Shown in pieces: positions 1-8,448 of a DNA stretch of 64,000 nt (its first letter is position 1; each line of letters starts with the position of its first letter). The DNA is from a virus: positions 1-64,000 of the IMG/VR virus record IMGVR_UViG_3300046791_000587, one strand, 5' to 3'. The position numbers were made by a program, and so were the translations under genes. The notes beneath the pieces were generated by a model. The model was not told the DNA's origin, ran no database searches, and worked only from the letters and a program-made list of their open reading frames with translations.

Positions 1-476
1 GTGAACACGTGGCTGTGCTGGATCCGACCGTCAAAATAGAGTCGCTTGAAGGCGCACGTCACGAAGTCGGGCTGTCCACCGACGGACAGGATCGCGGAAG
101 CGAGCCAGAGGGCCCCATCGTCGCAGTCGATGGACGGGCGGTGCCCGGCCAGGATCTGGCGGCTGATGAGGTACGGCGCCCGGACGAGCTCGGTCCGCCT
201 GGGGTCGCGCATGTACCGCGTGCGCTGGAGCAGGCAGTAGTAGAGCGCCAGGTACTCCGAGCAGTAGTCCTTGGAGTCGATGCCCTCGCACACCGCCTCG
301 GCGAGTTGGCGAGTCTCGAAGTGGTTGGCGTCGTCGAGTGCCGCCTGCCGCATCACGTCGATGGTCTGGGGCGCCCCCGCGTACCCGATGCGGCTGGTGG
401 GAGGCTCGTCCGGCAACCAGAACAGGCGTGACCCGCCGTATCCCAGGCCGGACATCGGCTGGAGCGGCGGGATCAT
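1..476 (-). CDS. Transglutaminase-like cysteine protease fold protein, partial (runs off left edge)
   Basis: The reading frame opens at the ATG at 476 on the minus strand and stays open to the window edge, giving 158 residues without a stop. The last 60 residues resemble a transglutaminase/papain-like core: a Cys in SIDCDDGALWLA (C118), then a hydrophobic strand and a His in IQHSHVF (H156), which matches the Cys...His order of that fold. The region before it (ELVRAPYLI) is typical of phage and mobile-element members. It heads away from the membrane protein at 543-1022, in the same leftward cluster. Substrate unknown; the third catalytic residue would lie outside the window. Confidence 0.6.
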   Translation of the reverse strand, partial: MIPPLQPMSGLGYGGSRLFWLPDEPPTSRIGYAGAPQTIDVMRQAALDDANHFETRQLAEAVCEGIDSKDYCSEYLALYYCLLQRTRYMRDPRRTELVRAPYLISRQILAGHRPSIDCDDGALWLASAILSVGGQPDFVTCAFKRLYFDGRIQHSHVF

Positions 477-542
477 CAGGCTATGAGGGGCGCGGTGCAA
501 GCATGCCTTCACCCGGAAAAGATGAGAGGCGACTGGATTATC

Positions 543-1022
543 CTACTCCGGTTTGCGTTGCATCGCGCCATGAAACTCCGCCATCTGGCGCAGTTCTTGG
601 GCCCGAGTGGGTGATGTCGCCGTCCCGTAGGCGCGCGCAGAGTCGATCAGCGCGACCAGAGCGTCCGCCGTCCCCGGTCCGGTAGACCATGGTTCCGGAT
701 AGGTTTCGGAGAACGCCAGCGCCCTCATCTGGAGATGGACGCCCGCGTTGAACGATCGGAGAGCCTCGGGGGTGAGATCGCTCGGGACCGCCAGATCCAG
801 ACCGCCAGAGGACGCGCCTGCACCCTGCAGCGGGATGGCCGTAAACTCCGCGAACTTCGCAGGAGCCCCTGAGCGGTCCTTCGCCAGCTTATCCCATGCA
901 CGATTCGCCATCCAGCGCTGCACCGGCCGGTGGACCGTGAAGATGAACACCCACTGAACCGCCGCTACGAGAAGGCTCGCCAGAAAGACCGCCAGAAAGA
1001 TTTCCGCTGTCATGTCGTTCAC
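543..1022 (-). CDS. Small protein with N-terminal membrane anchor
   Basis: 159 residues. Residues about 5-30 form one hydrophobic segment (FLAVFLASLLVAAVQWVFIF), followed by a basic stretch and a soluble, mostly helical remainder. The start overlaps the end of the coiled-coil gene 1019-2722 by four bases, so the two are translationally coupled. No family recognised. The N-in membrane anchor followed by a soluble domain fits a particle or envelope protein, but the role is not known. Confidence 0.6.
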   Translation of the reverse strand: MNDMTAEIFLAVFLASLLVAAVQWVFIFTVHRPVQRWMANRAWDKLAKDRSGAPAKFAEFTAIPLQGAGASSGGLDLAVPSDLTPEALRSFNAGVHLQMRALAFSETYPEPWSTGPGTADALVALIDSARAYGTATSPTRAQELRQMAEFHGAMQRKPE

Positions 1023-2722
1023 TCTCCGATGAGGGCTGCCCCGACCTTGCGGAGCCAGTTGCGGCCTGCTTGTGAAGCCAGGGGCGAAGTACCCGGTAAC
1101 TTTGCCACCTTCTGCATGAACAGGTCAACGCCGCTCACCTGCTCGCTGTGGTGCTGTCGGATCCATGCCAGGATGTCGGGCGGGGTCATGGCTTTGGCGG
1201 ACTGCGCCACGATGTTGGGGTCCTCATCTCTGCCGAAGCCGGCCTCGAGCTGGGAGATGATGAGCTTCAGCGTCGGCTCCTCGATCTTGGGAACCTCGAT
1301 CTCCTGACCCGCGTCCGTGGTCACCATCTTCGGCTTGGGCTTCACCGGGACCAGCTTGCCGCCGACCTGCTGGAACCGCTCCCCCGTGTTCGGGTTGGCG
1401 ACGATCCGCGGGCGCTGCGCTTGCGCCTGTGCCACGGCGCGCGCCTGGGCCTGCTGGGGCTGCTGCGCGGCGGACCGGCTGGCGATGATGCCGCCGATGC
1501 CCTCGATGGCCGACGGGATCATGCCGGCGATCTCCCTGATGGTGGAGCCCTCGCCCTCCTCGCCGTCCGAGAACGCCTCCTTGAGCGTCTTCATGTCCTT
1601 CAACTGCTCGATGAGCGGCTTGTCCTTCTTCTCGCGGAGATCGCGGTTGTCCTTCCTGAGCTCGTCGTTGTCGCGCTCGAGCCTTTTGATCTCGGCGTTG
1701 AGCGTGACGACGGTGACCTCCTTGGTGGCCGTGTTCGCGGTCGCGGTGGCCTGGTGTGAGGCATTGAGCGCAGCTATCTCGCGCTCGTAGCTGGCCTTCA
1801 TGCCCGCAAGCATGAGCTCGTGGGTCTGCTGCATCTGCTTGATGGTGCGGTCGTGCCGGTCCTCGATGAGCCGGACCTCCTGCACGTGCCCATCCTTCGC
1901 GGCGCGCAGTTCCGACTCGTGCTGCGCCCGCAGCGCGGTGACTCGCGCCGAATCGCCGTCGATGAGCTTGTCGAGCATCTTCTCCCGGAACGGATCCTCG
2001 GGGGGCTTCTGGTTGCGCGCCGTCGATAGTTCGGCGCGGAGTTCGGCCATCTCCCTGGCCTGCGTCCGCATCTGCTCGCGCATCTGGTCGACCAGCATGG
2101 CCATCGCCGGGTCGACGCCCTTGGGCTCGGGCGCACCCTGCTTGCTGACCATGCGCTCCATCATGTCGAGCGCGTGCTGAATAACCGGGGCACTCTCGCT
2201 GTGCGAGGGCGCCTGCGAGGGCGCCTGGGCGGCATTCGAGGGAAGTCGGTCGGTCCTGGGCTCGCCGGCGATCTCGATGACGCGGTGCAGCCCCTTCTCG
2301 TACTGATAACTTCCGTCGGCGCCCTGTCTCGTCACCTTCAGCGCGAAGGTGCCGCCGCCGTACTCGCGGGCTATGAACGCCTCGTCGATGGTGTGGTCGA
2401 ACGTCCCCAGGTAGCCCTTCACCTTGACGCTAGCGTTCGTCCGGGGGTCCCAGGACGAAGATGGCTCGGTCCGCCGCAGCTGGACCTTGAAGGCGCCCTG
2501 GGTGCCGATGGTTTCGAGCCACGCCTTGAGCGACTGCTCCTCCTCGTCGCGGATCTTCCGCATCACGGGGGAGAGTTTTTCGCGTTGCGGCTCGGGCTTC
2601 TTGGCGCCGTCCTCGGGGGCGGCGGGCTCCTTGGCGCCGTCGTCCGAGGAAGGCTGCGCGGTCGGCTCGGATTCCGCGTCCGCATCCTCGGCGGCGGCGA
2701 CCACGGTTCTTGCGACCTTCAC
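1019..2722 (-). CDS. Long coiled-coil protein with small N-terminal GGG-motif domain
   Basis: 567 residues. Residues 1-60 are acidic, Pro/Ala-rich and disordered. Residues about 85-160 form a compact domain with a Gly triplet (EYGGGTFALKV). Residues about 200-390 are a long charged coiled coil (MREQMRTQAREMAELRAEL and similar heptads). A Gln/Ala-rich linker follows, then a helical C-terminal domain ending in GRNWLRKVGAALIGE. The stop overlaps the membrane protein downstream and the start overlaps the helical protein upstream, so three genes are coupled. A large plus-strand open frame (2174-3064) lies antisense and is a GC artefact. A scaffolding or structural role is possible, not shown. Confidence 0.65.
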   Translation of the reverse strand: MKVARTVVAAAEDADAESEPTAQPSSDDGAKEPAAPEDGAKKPEPQREKLSPVMRKIRDEEEQSLKAWLETIGTQGAFKVQLRRTEPSSSWDPRTNASVKVKGYLGTFDHTIDEAFIAREYGGGTFALKVTRQGADGSYQYEKGLHRVIEIAGEPRTDRLPSNAAQAPSQAPSHSESAPVIQHALDMMERMVSKQGAPEPKGVDPAMAMLVDQMREQMRTQAREMAELRAELSTARNQKPPEDPFREKMLDKLIDGDSARVTALRAQHESELRAAKDGHVQEVRLIEDRHDRTIKQMQQTHELMLAGMKASYEREIAALNASHQATATANTATKEVTVVTLNAEIKRLERDNDELRKDNRDLREKKDKPLIEQLKDMKTLKEAFSDGEEGEGSTIREIAGMIPSAIEGIGGIIASRSAAQQPQQAQARAVAQAQAQRPRIVANPNTGERFQQVGGKLVPVKPKPKMVTTDAGQEIEVPKIEEPTLKLIISQLEAGFGRDEDPNIVAQSAKAMTPPDILAWIRQHHSEQVSGVDLFMQKVAKLPGTSPLASQAGRNWLRKVGAALIGE

Positions 2723-3153
2723 GCCTTCGCTCCTTCTGCCTCGGTCGTCTCGGGCGGATCGGCCTGGTCCGGATCAGGATCCGGAATCGTGATGTCCTCG
2801 AGCAACTCGGAGCCCTGGCTGGCGAGCTCGCGCCATTCATTGATGAGCGGCTGCAACCGCTTGCTGTCGCCGGTCTTCGCGGCAAGCTCCTCGAGTTCCT
2901 TGGCCAGGATGATGCCGCTCGTGATGATCCCGGCGAACACCTCGGCGTTCTCTTCGTGGAGGACATCCTGGGCCTGCATCACCAGGTCTTCGATGTTGCC
3001 GTCCATCTCCTCCAACTCCCCCACGACAGCCTCGACGAAGGGCAGGAGGTTGTTCTTCATGTAGGCCGCCATCTCGGCGGCCGTGGTCAGGGGGCCGCTC
3101 GGTAGCGCGCCAGCTACGGCCTTCAGGTCTTGCTTCAGTTGGTCGATGCTCAT
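2719..3153 (-). CDS. Helical acidic protein, unknown function
   Basis: 144 residues, almost entirely predicted helix with an acidic, proline-rich tail (ITIPDPDPDQADPPETTEAEG). The start ATG at 3153 has a GGAGAT ribosome site seven bases upstream. It overlaps the coiled-coil gene by four bases. It probably works with that protein, for example as a partner for its coiled coil, but nothing in the sequence names a family. Confidence 0.6.
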   Translation of the reverse strand: MSIDQLKQDLKAVAGALPSGPLTTAAEMAAYMKNNLLPFVEAVVGELEEMDGNIEDLVMQAQDVLHEENAEVFAGIITSGIILAKELEELAAKTGDSKRLQPLINEWRELASQGSELLEDITIPDPDPDQADPPETTEAEGAKA

Positions 3154-3172
3154 GGGATCTCCGTGTGGTGGG

Positions 3173-3841
3173 TTAGTCGCGCTGGAGCGCGCGGGGTTGC
3201 AGGCTGGCCCCGATGCACCCCGGGCAGCGCATCTGGATGTCGAGCTCGGCCTCCTCGAATCTGTTGCCGCACACCTGGCAGGCGATGGTCGGCGTCTCGG
3301 CCATGGACAGGGCGATCATGCGCTCGGCCTTTGCTGCCTCGAGCGTCTCGGCGGCGCGTGCCTTTTCCCAGCAGGTGACTGCGTCGCGATAGGCCAGGCC
3401 CGAGGGGGATTGCTCGAAGTCGGAGCGGCTGACCCCGATCCCGCGGTCAGAACTCGGTGGTGATGGCTCCCACCTGTTGCACTCCACGACCGGAAGCGCC
3501 CCCAGGGGCATCTCGATCCCTGTGTCGGGGTAGCAGTAGTGGTGGGTCTGGACGTGGAACGCAGCTGGCGCGCGGTAGAGGGTCCCGTGCGGCGTCTCCT
3601 GCGCCCCTGGCGTCCCCTCTGGGAGCGCGATGGGGAGCCGGACCGCGCCGGGTTGCTCGGCATCGACCTGGACGACTAGCCTGTGGTAGCGGCGACAGGG
3701 GCCGGCTTGGCACAATGAGGGCCTCGGGGGCGGGTCGGAGCGCTGAGGTTGGATCTGGGGAGCTCCGTCGGGCCCAATGGGCGGCGGCGGGGCCAACTCG
3801 AACCCGTCTTGGAGCTCGGAATGGGGGTCTTGGGTCTTCAT
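3173..3841 (-). CDS. Cys/His-rich protein with C-terminal zinc ribbon
   Basis: 222 residues. After a Pro-rich N-terminus comes a segment with regularly placed residues (CQAGPCRRYH ... HYCYPDTGIEMPLGALPVVECNRWEP, written here in pieces), which could bind metal or an Fe-S cluster. The C-terminal part contains CQVCGNRFEEAELD and later CPGC, a two-CXXC zinc ribbon. It is the first gene of the leftward cluster and starts next to the palindromic control region. Family not named; function unknown. Confidence 0.6.
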   Translation of the reverse strand: MKTQDPHSELQDGFELAPPPPIGPDGAPQIQPQRSDPPPRPSLCQAGPCRRYHRLVVQVDAEQPGAVRLPIALPEGTPGAQETPHGTLYRAPAAFHVQTHHYCYPDTGIEMPLGALPVVECNRWEPSPPSSDRGIGVSRSDFEQSPSGLAYRDAVTCWEKARAAETLEAAKAERMIALSMAETPTIACQVCGNRFEEAELDIQMRCPGCIGASLQPRALQRD

Positions 3842-4233
3842 GGTGGGGCTCCGGACGCATCATGCGCGTTCCCGTGGGGTTCCGGTGGACCCGAGCAGGA
3901 CTTTCCGAGCGCTTTCGAGGCATGTAGATCTGGGGGCTGCAGCCCATGGGCGGGGATCCGGGGTCCAGGGACCCCACGTCAGAGGCCCAATTCGGAGCGT
4001 GGGAGGCCCCGGGGACCGTCGGGAACCCACTCCGGAGTGTCAGAAATCGACCAGATCTGACACCCTGACGTCAGGGTTCCACCGCTTTCAACCACTCCGG
4101 AGTGGGTTCCTCCTCCTAAGCTCGCTGGGCACCTCCGGAGTGGACTGACTTTCCGCTGGCAAGGTCCCTGCAGTATCCTTCTTTGACCGGGCGGCACTGC
4201 CCGGACCCTCTTGGAGGGTAGAAAGGCTGGCCT
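3842..4233. promoter_or_regulatory. Divergent control region between the leftward and rightward clusters
   Basis: No plausible gene lies in these 392 bases. They separate the leftward gene ending upstream at 3841 from the rightward array starting at 4234. They contain nested palindromes (4022-4110), a partial third copy of CTCCGGAGTG at 4133-4142, a possible -10 box TATCCT at 4173-4178, and two short hairpins just before the first gene (CCGGGC/GCCCGG near 4188-4204 and ACCCTC/GAGGGT near 4205-4219) that could act in attenuation. Likely operators for a bidirectional promoter, or a second replication site. Confidence 0.55.
4022..4110. repeat. Nested inverted repeats around CACTCCGGAGTG
   Basis: GGAACCCACTCCGGAGTG (4022-4039) is the exact reverse complement of 4093-4110. 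Each arm contains the 12-base palindrome CACTCCGGAGTG (4028-4039 and 4093-4104). Between them lies a perfect 16-base palindrome ACCCTGACGTCAGGGT at 4062-4077. The symmetry axes nearly coincide. Confidence 0.85.
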
Positions 4234-4932
4234 ATGGGTCGCGGAATCGACTACAGCGGACCGGGTGGCACGTGTAACCGCGATGCCACGACCGGGATTG
4301 GCTATGGAATTATCCCACTGAGCGCACTGAGCGAGTTCGCCCACGAGAGCTTCGAGGCCGAGTATGACGACTTGTGTCCTCACTGCGGGGAGGACTGGCC
4401 GGCTGACCTCGAGACGGGGAGGCTACACGACCGGGGCTCGCACAAGGAGCGCGGAGCTGATTGTCCAGCCTGCGGCAAGTTCGTTCGTGATGGTGATACC
4501 ACCGGCGACGAACCAAGCCGCGAAGTGCTCGACGACGGCTCGTATCAGGGCTTTCTGGATTCCTCGGGTGACGCGTGGTTCACGCTCTCGCCGTACTTCA
4601 CCCGCGCTCAGTTCTGCTCGCCGTGCGCACCCGGCGCCTGCTACCTAACCAACCCGACCGAGGACGGCGAGCGCGCCTACTGCCCCGGACCGGACTGGTT
4701 CGACGATGAGGCGCCGTACCCGATCTACAGCGTCGCCACAGGCCGACGCGTGCCGACCGTGGGCGCTGAACTCATCGCTACGGGCCCCGGTGAGTCCTTC
4801 GAGACGGGCGCGGTCTACACGGTGGTTGCCGTGCACGATGGGAAGATGGATCTGGAGTGCGCCGCTCTGGATACCACCGTCGCGGGGGTCCAGATCGACG
4901 ATCCCAACCTGCAACCCCAGGAGGCGCGCTAG
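4234..4932 (+). CDS. Phage early-type protein with CPHC/CPAC zinc ribbon
   Basis: 232 residues. Zinc ribbon CPHCGEDWP ... CPACGKFV in the N-terminal half, then the segment CSPCAPGACYLTNP with YCPGPDWFDDEAPYPIY. The latter is a signature I associate with an uncharacterised protein common in phages, often encoded early. First gene of the rightward array, directly after the control region and two small hairpins. Function unknown; nucleic-acid binding is a guess from the zinc ribbon. Confidence 0.65.
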   Translation: MGRGIDYSGPGGTCNRDATTGIGYGIIPLSALSEFAHESFEAEYDDLCPHCGEDWPADLETGRLHDRGSHKERGADCPACGKFVRDGDTTGDEPSREVLDDGSYQGFLDSSGDAWFTLSPYFTRAQFCSPCAPGACYLTNPTEDGERAYCPGPDWFDDEAPYPIYSVATGRRVPTVGAELIATGPGESFETGAVYTVVAVHDGKMDLECAALDTTVAGVQIDDPNLQPQEAR

Positions 4933-4934
4933 CC

Positions 4935-5243
4935 ATGGCCACCGAACCCGCAATCATGGTCGCACAGGGTACCGACCCCAAGTACATGTGGCGACAGTAC
5001 TTCGTCATCACAGACGAGCGCTGTGTGTGGGTCGAAATGCTTCCCGCACTCCTCGGAGGGTGGAAATTCCACCGTTTGGGTGTCCAGAGCGGCGATTCCT
5101 GGCAGGGAAGCACGCGCGACCAGATCGTCGCCTGGAAATTGGCCAATTCGCAGCCGATCGCCATGGCGCCCGACCTCGGTAACTTCCGGGCCAAGCTCCT
5201 AGCGGTAGCTGAGAGCGGTAGACTTCCGGAGCGCGCGGCGTGA
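4935..5243 (+). CDS. Hypothetical protein
   Basis: 102 residues starting at the ATG at 4935, two bases after the previous stop. An earlier in-frame start at 4857 lies inside the previous gene and is less likely. Mixed alpha/beta composition, no recognisable motif. Its stop overlaps the GTG start of the next gene, so it belongs to the same operon. Confidence 0.55.
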   Translation: MATEPAIMVAQGTDPKYMWRQYFVITDERCVWVEMLPALLGGWKFHRLGVQSGDSWQGSTRDQIVAWKLANSQPIAMAPDLGNFRAKLLAVAESGRLPERAA

Positions 5244-5602
5244 GCACCGAGGAGTACATCCCGAGCGCTCGCGACGCTACGGTAGGCTACTACGGCCATA
5301 CGGGATACGGTACTCGCGCGCGTTGCGTCCGGTGCCACGATAAGCAACCCCTGATTGACGACGCTCACAGGCAACGTATCTACGGCGATCTGTGGTGCTC
5401 GCAAGCGGAGGAGTGCGACAGGTGGCATGTCGACCGCGTCGAGGCGTGCTGCGCCTGCGAGTTGTGCGGCATGACATTCCTGTCACTGTCGGAGCAGTGC
5501 CAACGGGACCACGACGATCAACAGGCACGCTGGTCACGACTTCCGGTGACGCATGTGGTCGAGATGGGCATGGTTGGCGCCGTGCGGTGTAGGATCTACT
5601 GA
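5240..5602 (+). CDS. Cysteine-rich small protein (zinc-finger-like)
   Basis: 120 residues, GTG start overlapping the previous stop (GTGA). Contains CVRCHDK, then CSQAEECDRWH and CCACELCGMTFLSLSEQCQRDH. The last piece resembles a C2H2-like or treble-clef finger. Overlaps the next gene by one base. Probably a nucleic-acid or protein binding accessory protein; family unknown. Confidence 0.55.
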   Translation: MSTEEYIPSARDATVGYYGHTGYGTRARCVRCHDKQPLIDDAHRQRIYGDLWCSQAEECDRWHVDRVEACCACELCGMTFLSLSEQCQRDHDDQQARWSRLPVTHVVEMGMVGAVRCRIY

Positions 5603-5955
5603 TGTGGGCGATCATCGCATCGGGATCCGGCGGAATGATCGTGGTCGCATGCGGTGTAAGCACGGGGGTACACGTGCGCGTGCTTCCCCGCCGTGTGGTG
5701 AGCTACTCGGGCCATGGCTTCACTGGTCACAGGCTACAGCGCGTGTTCCTGACTCGTCGCCACGCTACCCCGCTCAGGCCTACCTGCATCCTCATGGCGC
5801 GCCGCGCCAGGCGGCAGGGTGTGCCGACCCGAGTTGTCGCCGATGTCGACATGCGGTCCCGACCAGAGCGTGGCTGGGCACTGGCGAGCGTGGCGCTCAT
5901 GGCGCTTGTCGTGGCGCTGGCGTGCTGGGCATGTGGTCTGCAACCATGGAGATGA
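5602..5955 (+). CDS. Small basic protein with C-terminal membrane segment
   Basis: 117 residues, arginine-rich, ending in a single hydrophobic segment (ALASVALMALVVALACWACG) and a short tail. The start ATG follows a TAGGAT box (5590-5595) by six bases, so it may have a leaderless transcript as well as read-through from upstream. Tail-anchored topology. No family. Confidence 0.5.
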   Translation: MWAIIASGSGGMIVVACGVSTGVHVRVLPRRVVSYSGHGFTGHRLQRVFLTRRHATPLRPTCILMARRARRQGVPTRVVADVDMRSRPERGWALASVALMALVVALACWACGLQPWR

Positions 5956-6161
5956 ACCTGATGTCACCAGCACAGCGAGCCTCCACCGCCTACGCCGCGC
6001 GTGTGGCTCACATCCAAGGTACGATGGATCGTGGCACACGCGAATTTTCCGACGCCATGACAGAGGCAAGCCTCACCTACGAGCGAGCGATGACAGCGGA
6101 CATAGGTCTGACAGCGGCTGCGAAGCCGGGCGCAGGACTCCCTCGACTGCAACGCAAGTAG
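5946..6161 (+). CDS. Small hypothetical protein
   Basis: About 71 residues, helical, starting MEMNLMSPAQR. Begins within the last bases of the preceding gene. Other in-frame ATGs at 5952 and 5961 are possible. No motif. Confidence 0.4.
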   Translation: MEMNLMSPAQRASTAYAARVAHIQGTMDRGTREFSDAMTEASLTYERAMTADIGLTAAAKPGAGLPRLQRK

Positions 6162-6261
6162 TTCACGGGGCGTGATGCCCGTCGATCCTGTCAGGCATTC
6201 CACTGGCAGGATGGACAGACACCGCGACTCGCTCAACCTGAAACCTCTTGGAGGTACGACA

Positions 6262-6552
6262 ATGGCGGTCCTGATTCCCACGGTTCATCTCAACGGATCT
6301 CATGCCGAAGGCCTTCGCGACGAGGCGCACCGTGCCATGCGTGCGATCGGCGACGCTATCTCGGCTCTCGGTGATATGGGCCCCAATGCGCGCGATTACT
6401 ATCCGCAGGGCCCTGACGTGGCATCGATGGCCCAGCGGGATCACGAGGATCGCATCAGGCGACTCCGGTCGGTTCTGACGGAGATCGCCGCGATCCATGA
6501 CGGAGTCGATGATCAGATCGTAGAGCGTGATGCTCGGCGGAGGTCTCGCTAA
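6262..6552 (+). CDS. Small hypothetical protein
   Basis: 96 residues, start chosen for the GGAGG ribosome site nine bases before the ATG. Helical, with an amphipathic stretch RDEAHRAMRAIGDAISALG. Nothing recognised. Upstream of it lies a partial copy (TTCCACTGGCAGG at 6199-6211) of the palindrome found at many sites in this window. Confidence 0.5.
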   Translation: MAVLIPTVHLNGSHAEGLRDEAHRAMRAIGDAISALGDMGPNARDYYPQGPDVASMAQRDHEDRIRRLRSVLTEIAAIHDGVDDQIVERDARRRSR

Positions 6553-6556
6553 CCCC

Positions 6557-6892
6557 ATGCGCCAGCACACCTACATCGCCGCTGTCTGGCAACGCGACAT
6601 CTCGGCCGGTAGAGGCGCCTACCGCCGAGTCAGCGCCATCCACAACCTGGGAAGCGACCTCGGCCACGCGCGCGAGCGGGCCCGGAATATGCTTCCCGTC
6701 CCTTTCGTGGAGGGAACCTCTTGGACATGGCAACGCGACCTTGGCCATGCTCCGTATGCCGTGATCGAGCGCCGCGAGGAGCGCCGCTTGCCCAGCGGAC
6801 GAATCGCCCACGTCATCGTTGGACGCCGCGAATATGTGGAGCCGGGGGTGCGCATCGTGCCGTCGGTTGGCGAATTGGGGCGGACGCCATGA
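6557..6892 (+). CDS. Hypothetical protein
   Basis: 111 residues from the ATG at 6557. An upstream ATG at 6527 would overlap the previous gene. Contains a repeated Arg-rich middle (VIERREERRLPSGRIAHVIVGRREY). Ends in an ATGA overlap with the next gene. No family recognised. Confidence 0.5.
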   Translation: MRQHTYIAAVWQRDISAGRGAYRRVSAIHNLGSDLGHARERARNMLPVPFVEGTSWTWQRDLGHAPYAVIERREERRLPSGRIAHVIVGRREYVEPGVRIVPSVGELGRTP

Positions 6893-7467
6893 GCGGGGCC
6901 GAGCTTGCTCGTGTGGGCGTTTGGACGCCATGGGCACAGGTTCTGTGTGTGGAATGCGACCATGCTGCACTCCAAGGTACCGAGCGCGCCAAGTCATACG
7001 TCCGACACATGCAAGCGATCGCTGTCATGTCCCGTACCGCCGAGGTGCCGTGCCCCGACGGCGACATGCTCGCCACATGCGACACATGCCACTGTCAATG
7101 TTGGGTGCGCGACGATGTCGCACTCCTGCAACGTGTAGGATTCGCTTCATCGGATCTGGATTGGGAAGGTCCGTTTGGCTGGGCCTTGCAGCAGACCGGA
7201 GGGATGTGTGCCGCCCTGGTGTTCTCTACCGAGGGCCGCGAGGTTGTGGTGACAGCGATGGATGGGATGTTTTTGGTGGGCGAGTATGAGCGTGCCAAGG
7301 ATTCCGAGGAGTCGTGGGCGACGCCGCTCCACACGTGGGAATCGGCGCACTTCTACCGCGATCATGTAATGTGCGGCCCCGACGAGGTGACCCATCTCGT
7401 GATGGAGTGCACACGAAAGGCGATTGACATGGTGCGCAACCCCGCGCCCGTACCGGGTTGCGCGTAG
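6889..7467 (+). CDS. Hypothetical protein with CXXC pairs
   Basis: 192 residues. CVECDHAAL near the N-terminus and CDTCHCQCW near residue 65 could form a zinc site. The rest is mixed alpha/beta. Coupled to the preceding gene (ATGA) and directly followed by the next. Unknown function. Confidence 0.5.
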   Translation: MSGAELARVGVWTPWAQVLCVECDHAALQGTERAKSYVRHMQAIAVMSRTAEVPCPDGDMLATCDTCHCQCWVRDDVALLQRVGFASSDLDWEGPFGWALQQTGGMCAALVFSTEGREVVVTAMDGMFLVGEYERAKDSEESWATPLHTWESAHFYRDHVMCGPDEVTHLVMECTRKAIDMVRNPAPVPGCA

Positions 7468-7854
7468 ATGACGGCTGAACACGAAGCGGGGGCGGGCGCC
7501 AAGTGTGCAGAGGGCCCCGACGGGTTCTGTCTCACCTGTGGCGTGGAGATGACGGTGTGTAACGTTTGCCACGGGATCGGCTACCACCTCGATAGCTGTA
7601 CCGCGTTCGAGGCCGAGATTGCGGCCGTGGCGACCATGATGGACGGCGACACGATCGCGCGGGCGGTACGCCGAGGGAAGGATGGGATCACCGCTGACAT
7701 CGCAGCTGGGGTAGTTCCTGCGGTGAGGTCATTCGCAGAACTTCACAACTACGTTGACGCTAACGAGTACCTGGATTCCACCGGGCTGGAGAATAGCGCC
7801 GAGATCCAGCGCCAACTCGATGCATGGATGCGATCCGGTCGGAGGGAGCCGTGA
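7468..7854 (+). CDS. Zinc-finger-like small protein
   Basis: 128 residues. CLTCGVEMTVCNVCHGIGYHLDSC gives several CXXC units near the N-terminus and resembles DnaJ-type or rubredoxin-type zinc knuckles. The C-terminal half is helical. In operon with neighbours, overlapping the next start. Confidence 0.5.
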   Translation: MTAEHEAGAGAKCAEGPDGFCLTCGVEMTVCNVCHGIGYHLDSCTAFEAEIAAVATMMDGDTIARAVRRGKDGITADIAAGVVPAVRSFAELHNYVDANEYLDSTGLENSAEIQRQLDAWMRSGRREP

Positions 7855-8051
7855 TGGGAGGGGCGATCCGATCCTGCCGGATCGCATGGGCCTTCGCCCA
7901 GCGCCGCGCCGGGGTATACGTCAGGGACGCTAGCGCCTACATGGAGTGCTCTCACGTCCACGAGCGGAGGTCGCACGCGGTCGCTCTCAAGTCCCACGCT
8001 GGCAGACAGCGTGCATTGGCATCGCTCACCGAGTACGTTCGCAAGCTGTAG
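7854..8051 (+). CDS. Small basic protein
   Basis: 65 residues, rich in Arg, His and Ala, starting at the ATG overlapping the previous stop. No motif. A GTG three bases upstream is an alternative start. Confidence 0.4.
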   Translation: MGGAIRSCRIAWAFAQRRAGVYVRDASAYMECSHVHERRSHAVALKSHAGRQRALASLTEYVRKL

Positions 8052-8141
8052 CTTGCCGCTGTCCAGCTCGCGCCGATCCTGCATCGGTGCGGCGATACAG
8101 ACGCCAACCACGAGCCCCTTGGGGGCCAAAGGAGTTGACTC

Positions 8142-8444
8142 ATGGGTTCCGAGACGACAACCGACAAGACAGGCCCAGCCTTCAAGCCGTGCGATCTGAA
8201 GCGTTACGATGAGATGCTCGAGGTGCTTCCGCCGCTGGAGTGGGTGCGCAAAGGGTTTCTGGTGGGCGAGCCGTGGTCGCATCGCGCCTGCGTGATCACC
8301 GGGAAGGTTCTCCCCACGTACCAGGCCATGGTGTGTCAGAGCGCGCTCAATGGCCGGTACTTCGAGAGCACCAGCGGGCTCACCGTCCCTGAGTGGAACG
8401 CGCTGGATCCGATCTCGCTCACGTTCGCGCGTCAGGGGGCCTAA
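8142..8444 (+). CDS. DUF1419-like protein
   Basis: 100 residues. The sequence RYDEMLEVLPPLEW ... FLVGEPWSHRAC and the later ALNGRYFESTSGLTVPEWNAL follow the pattern of DUF1419 proteins found on plasmids and phages: a MLPP segment, FLVGEP and a C-terminal T(V)xE(F/W) motif. A GGAG site sits upstream (near 8130). Function of the family is unknown. Confidence 0.6.
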   Translation: MGSETTTDKTGPAFKPCDLKRYDEMLEVLPPLEWVRKGFLVGEPWSHRACVITGKVLPTYQAMVCQSALNGRYFESTSGLTVPEWNALDPISLTFARQGA

Positions 8445-8448
8445 TCCT

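Noticed and set aside
2174-3064. 296-codon plus-strand open frame
   Set aside because: Antisense to the 1019-2722 and 2719-3153 genes, low-complexity Arg/Gly/Leu product, no start signal.
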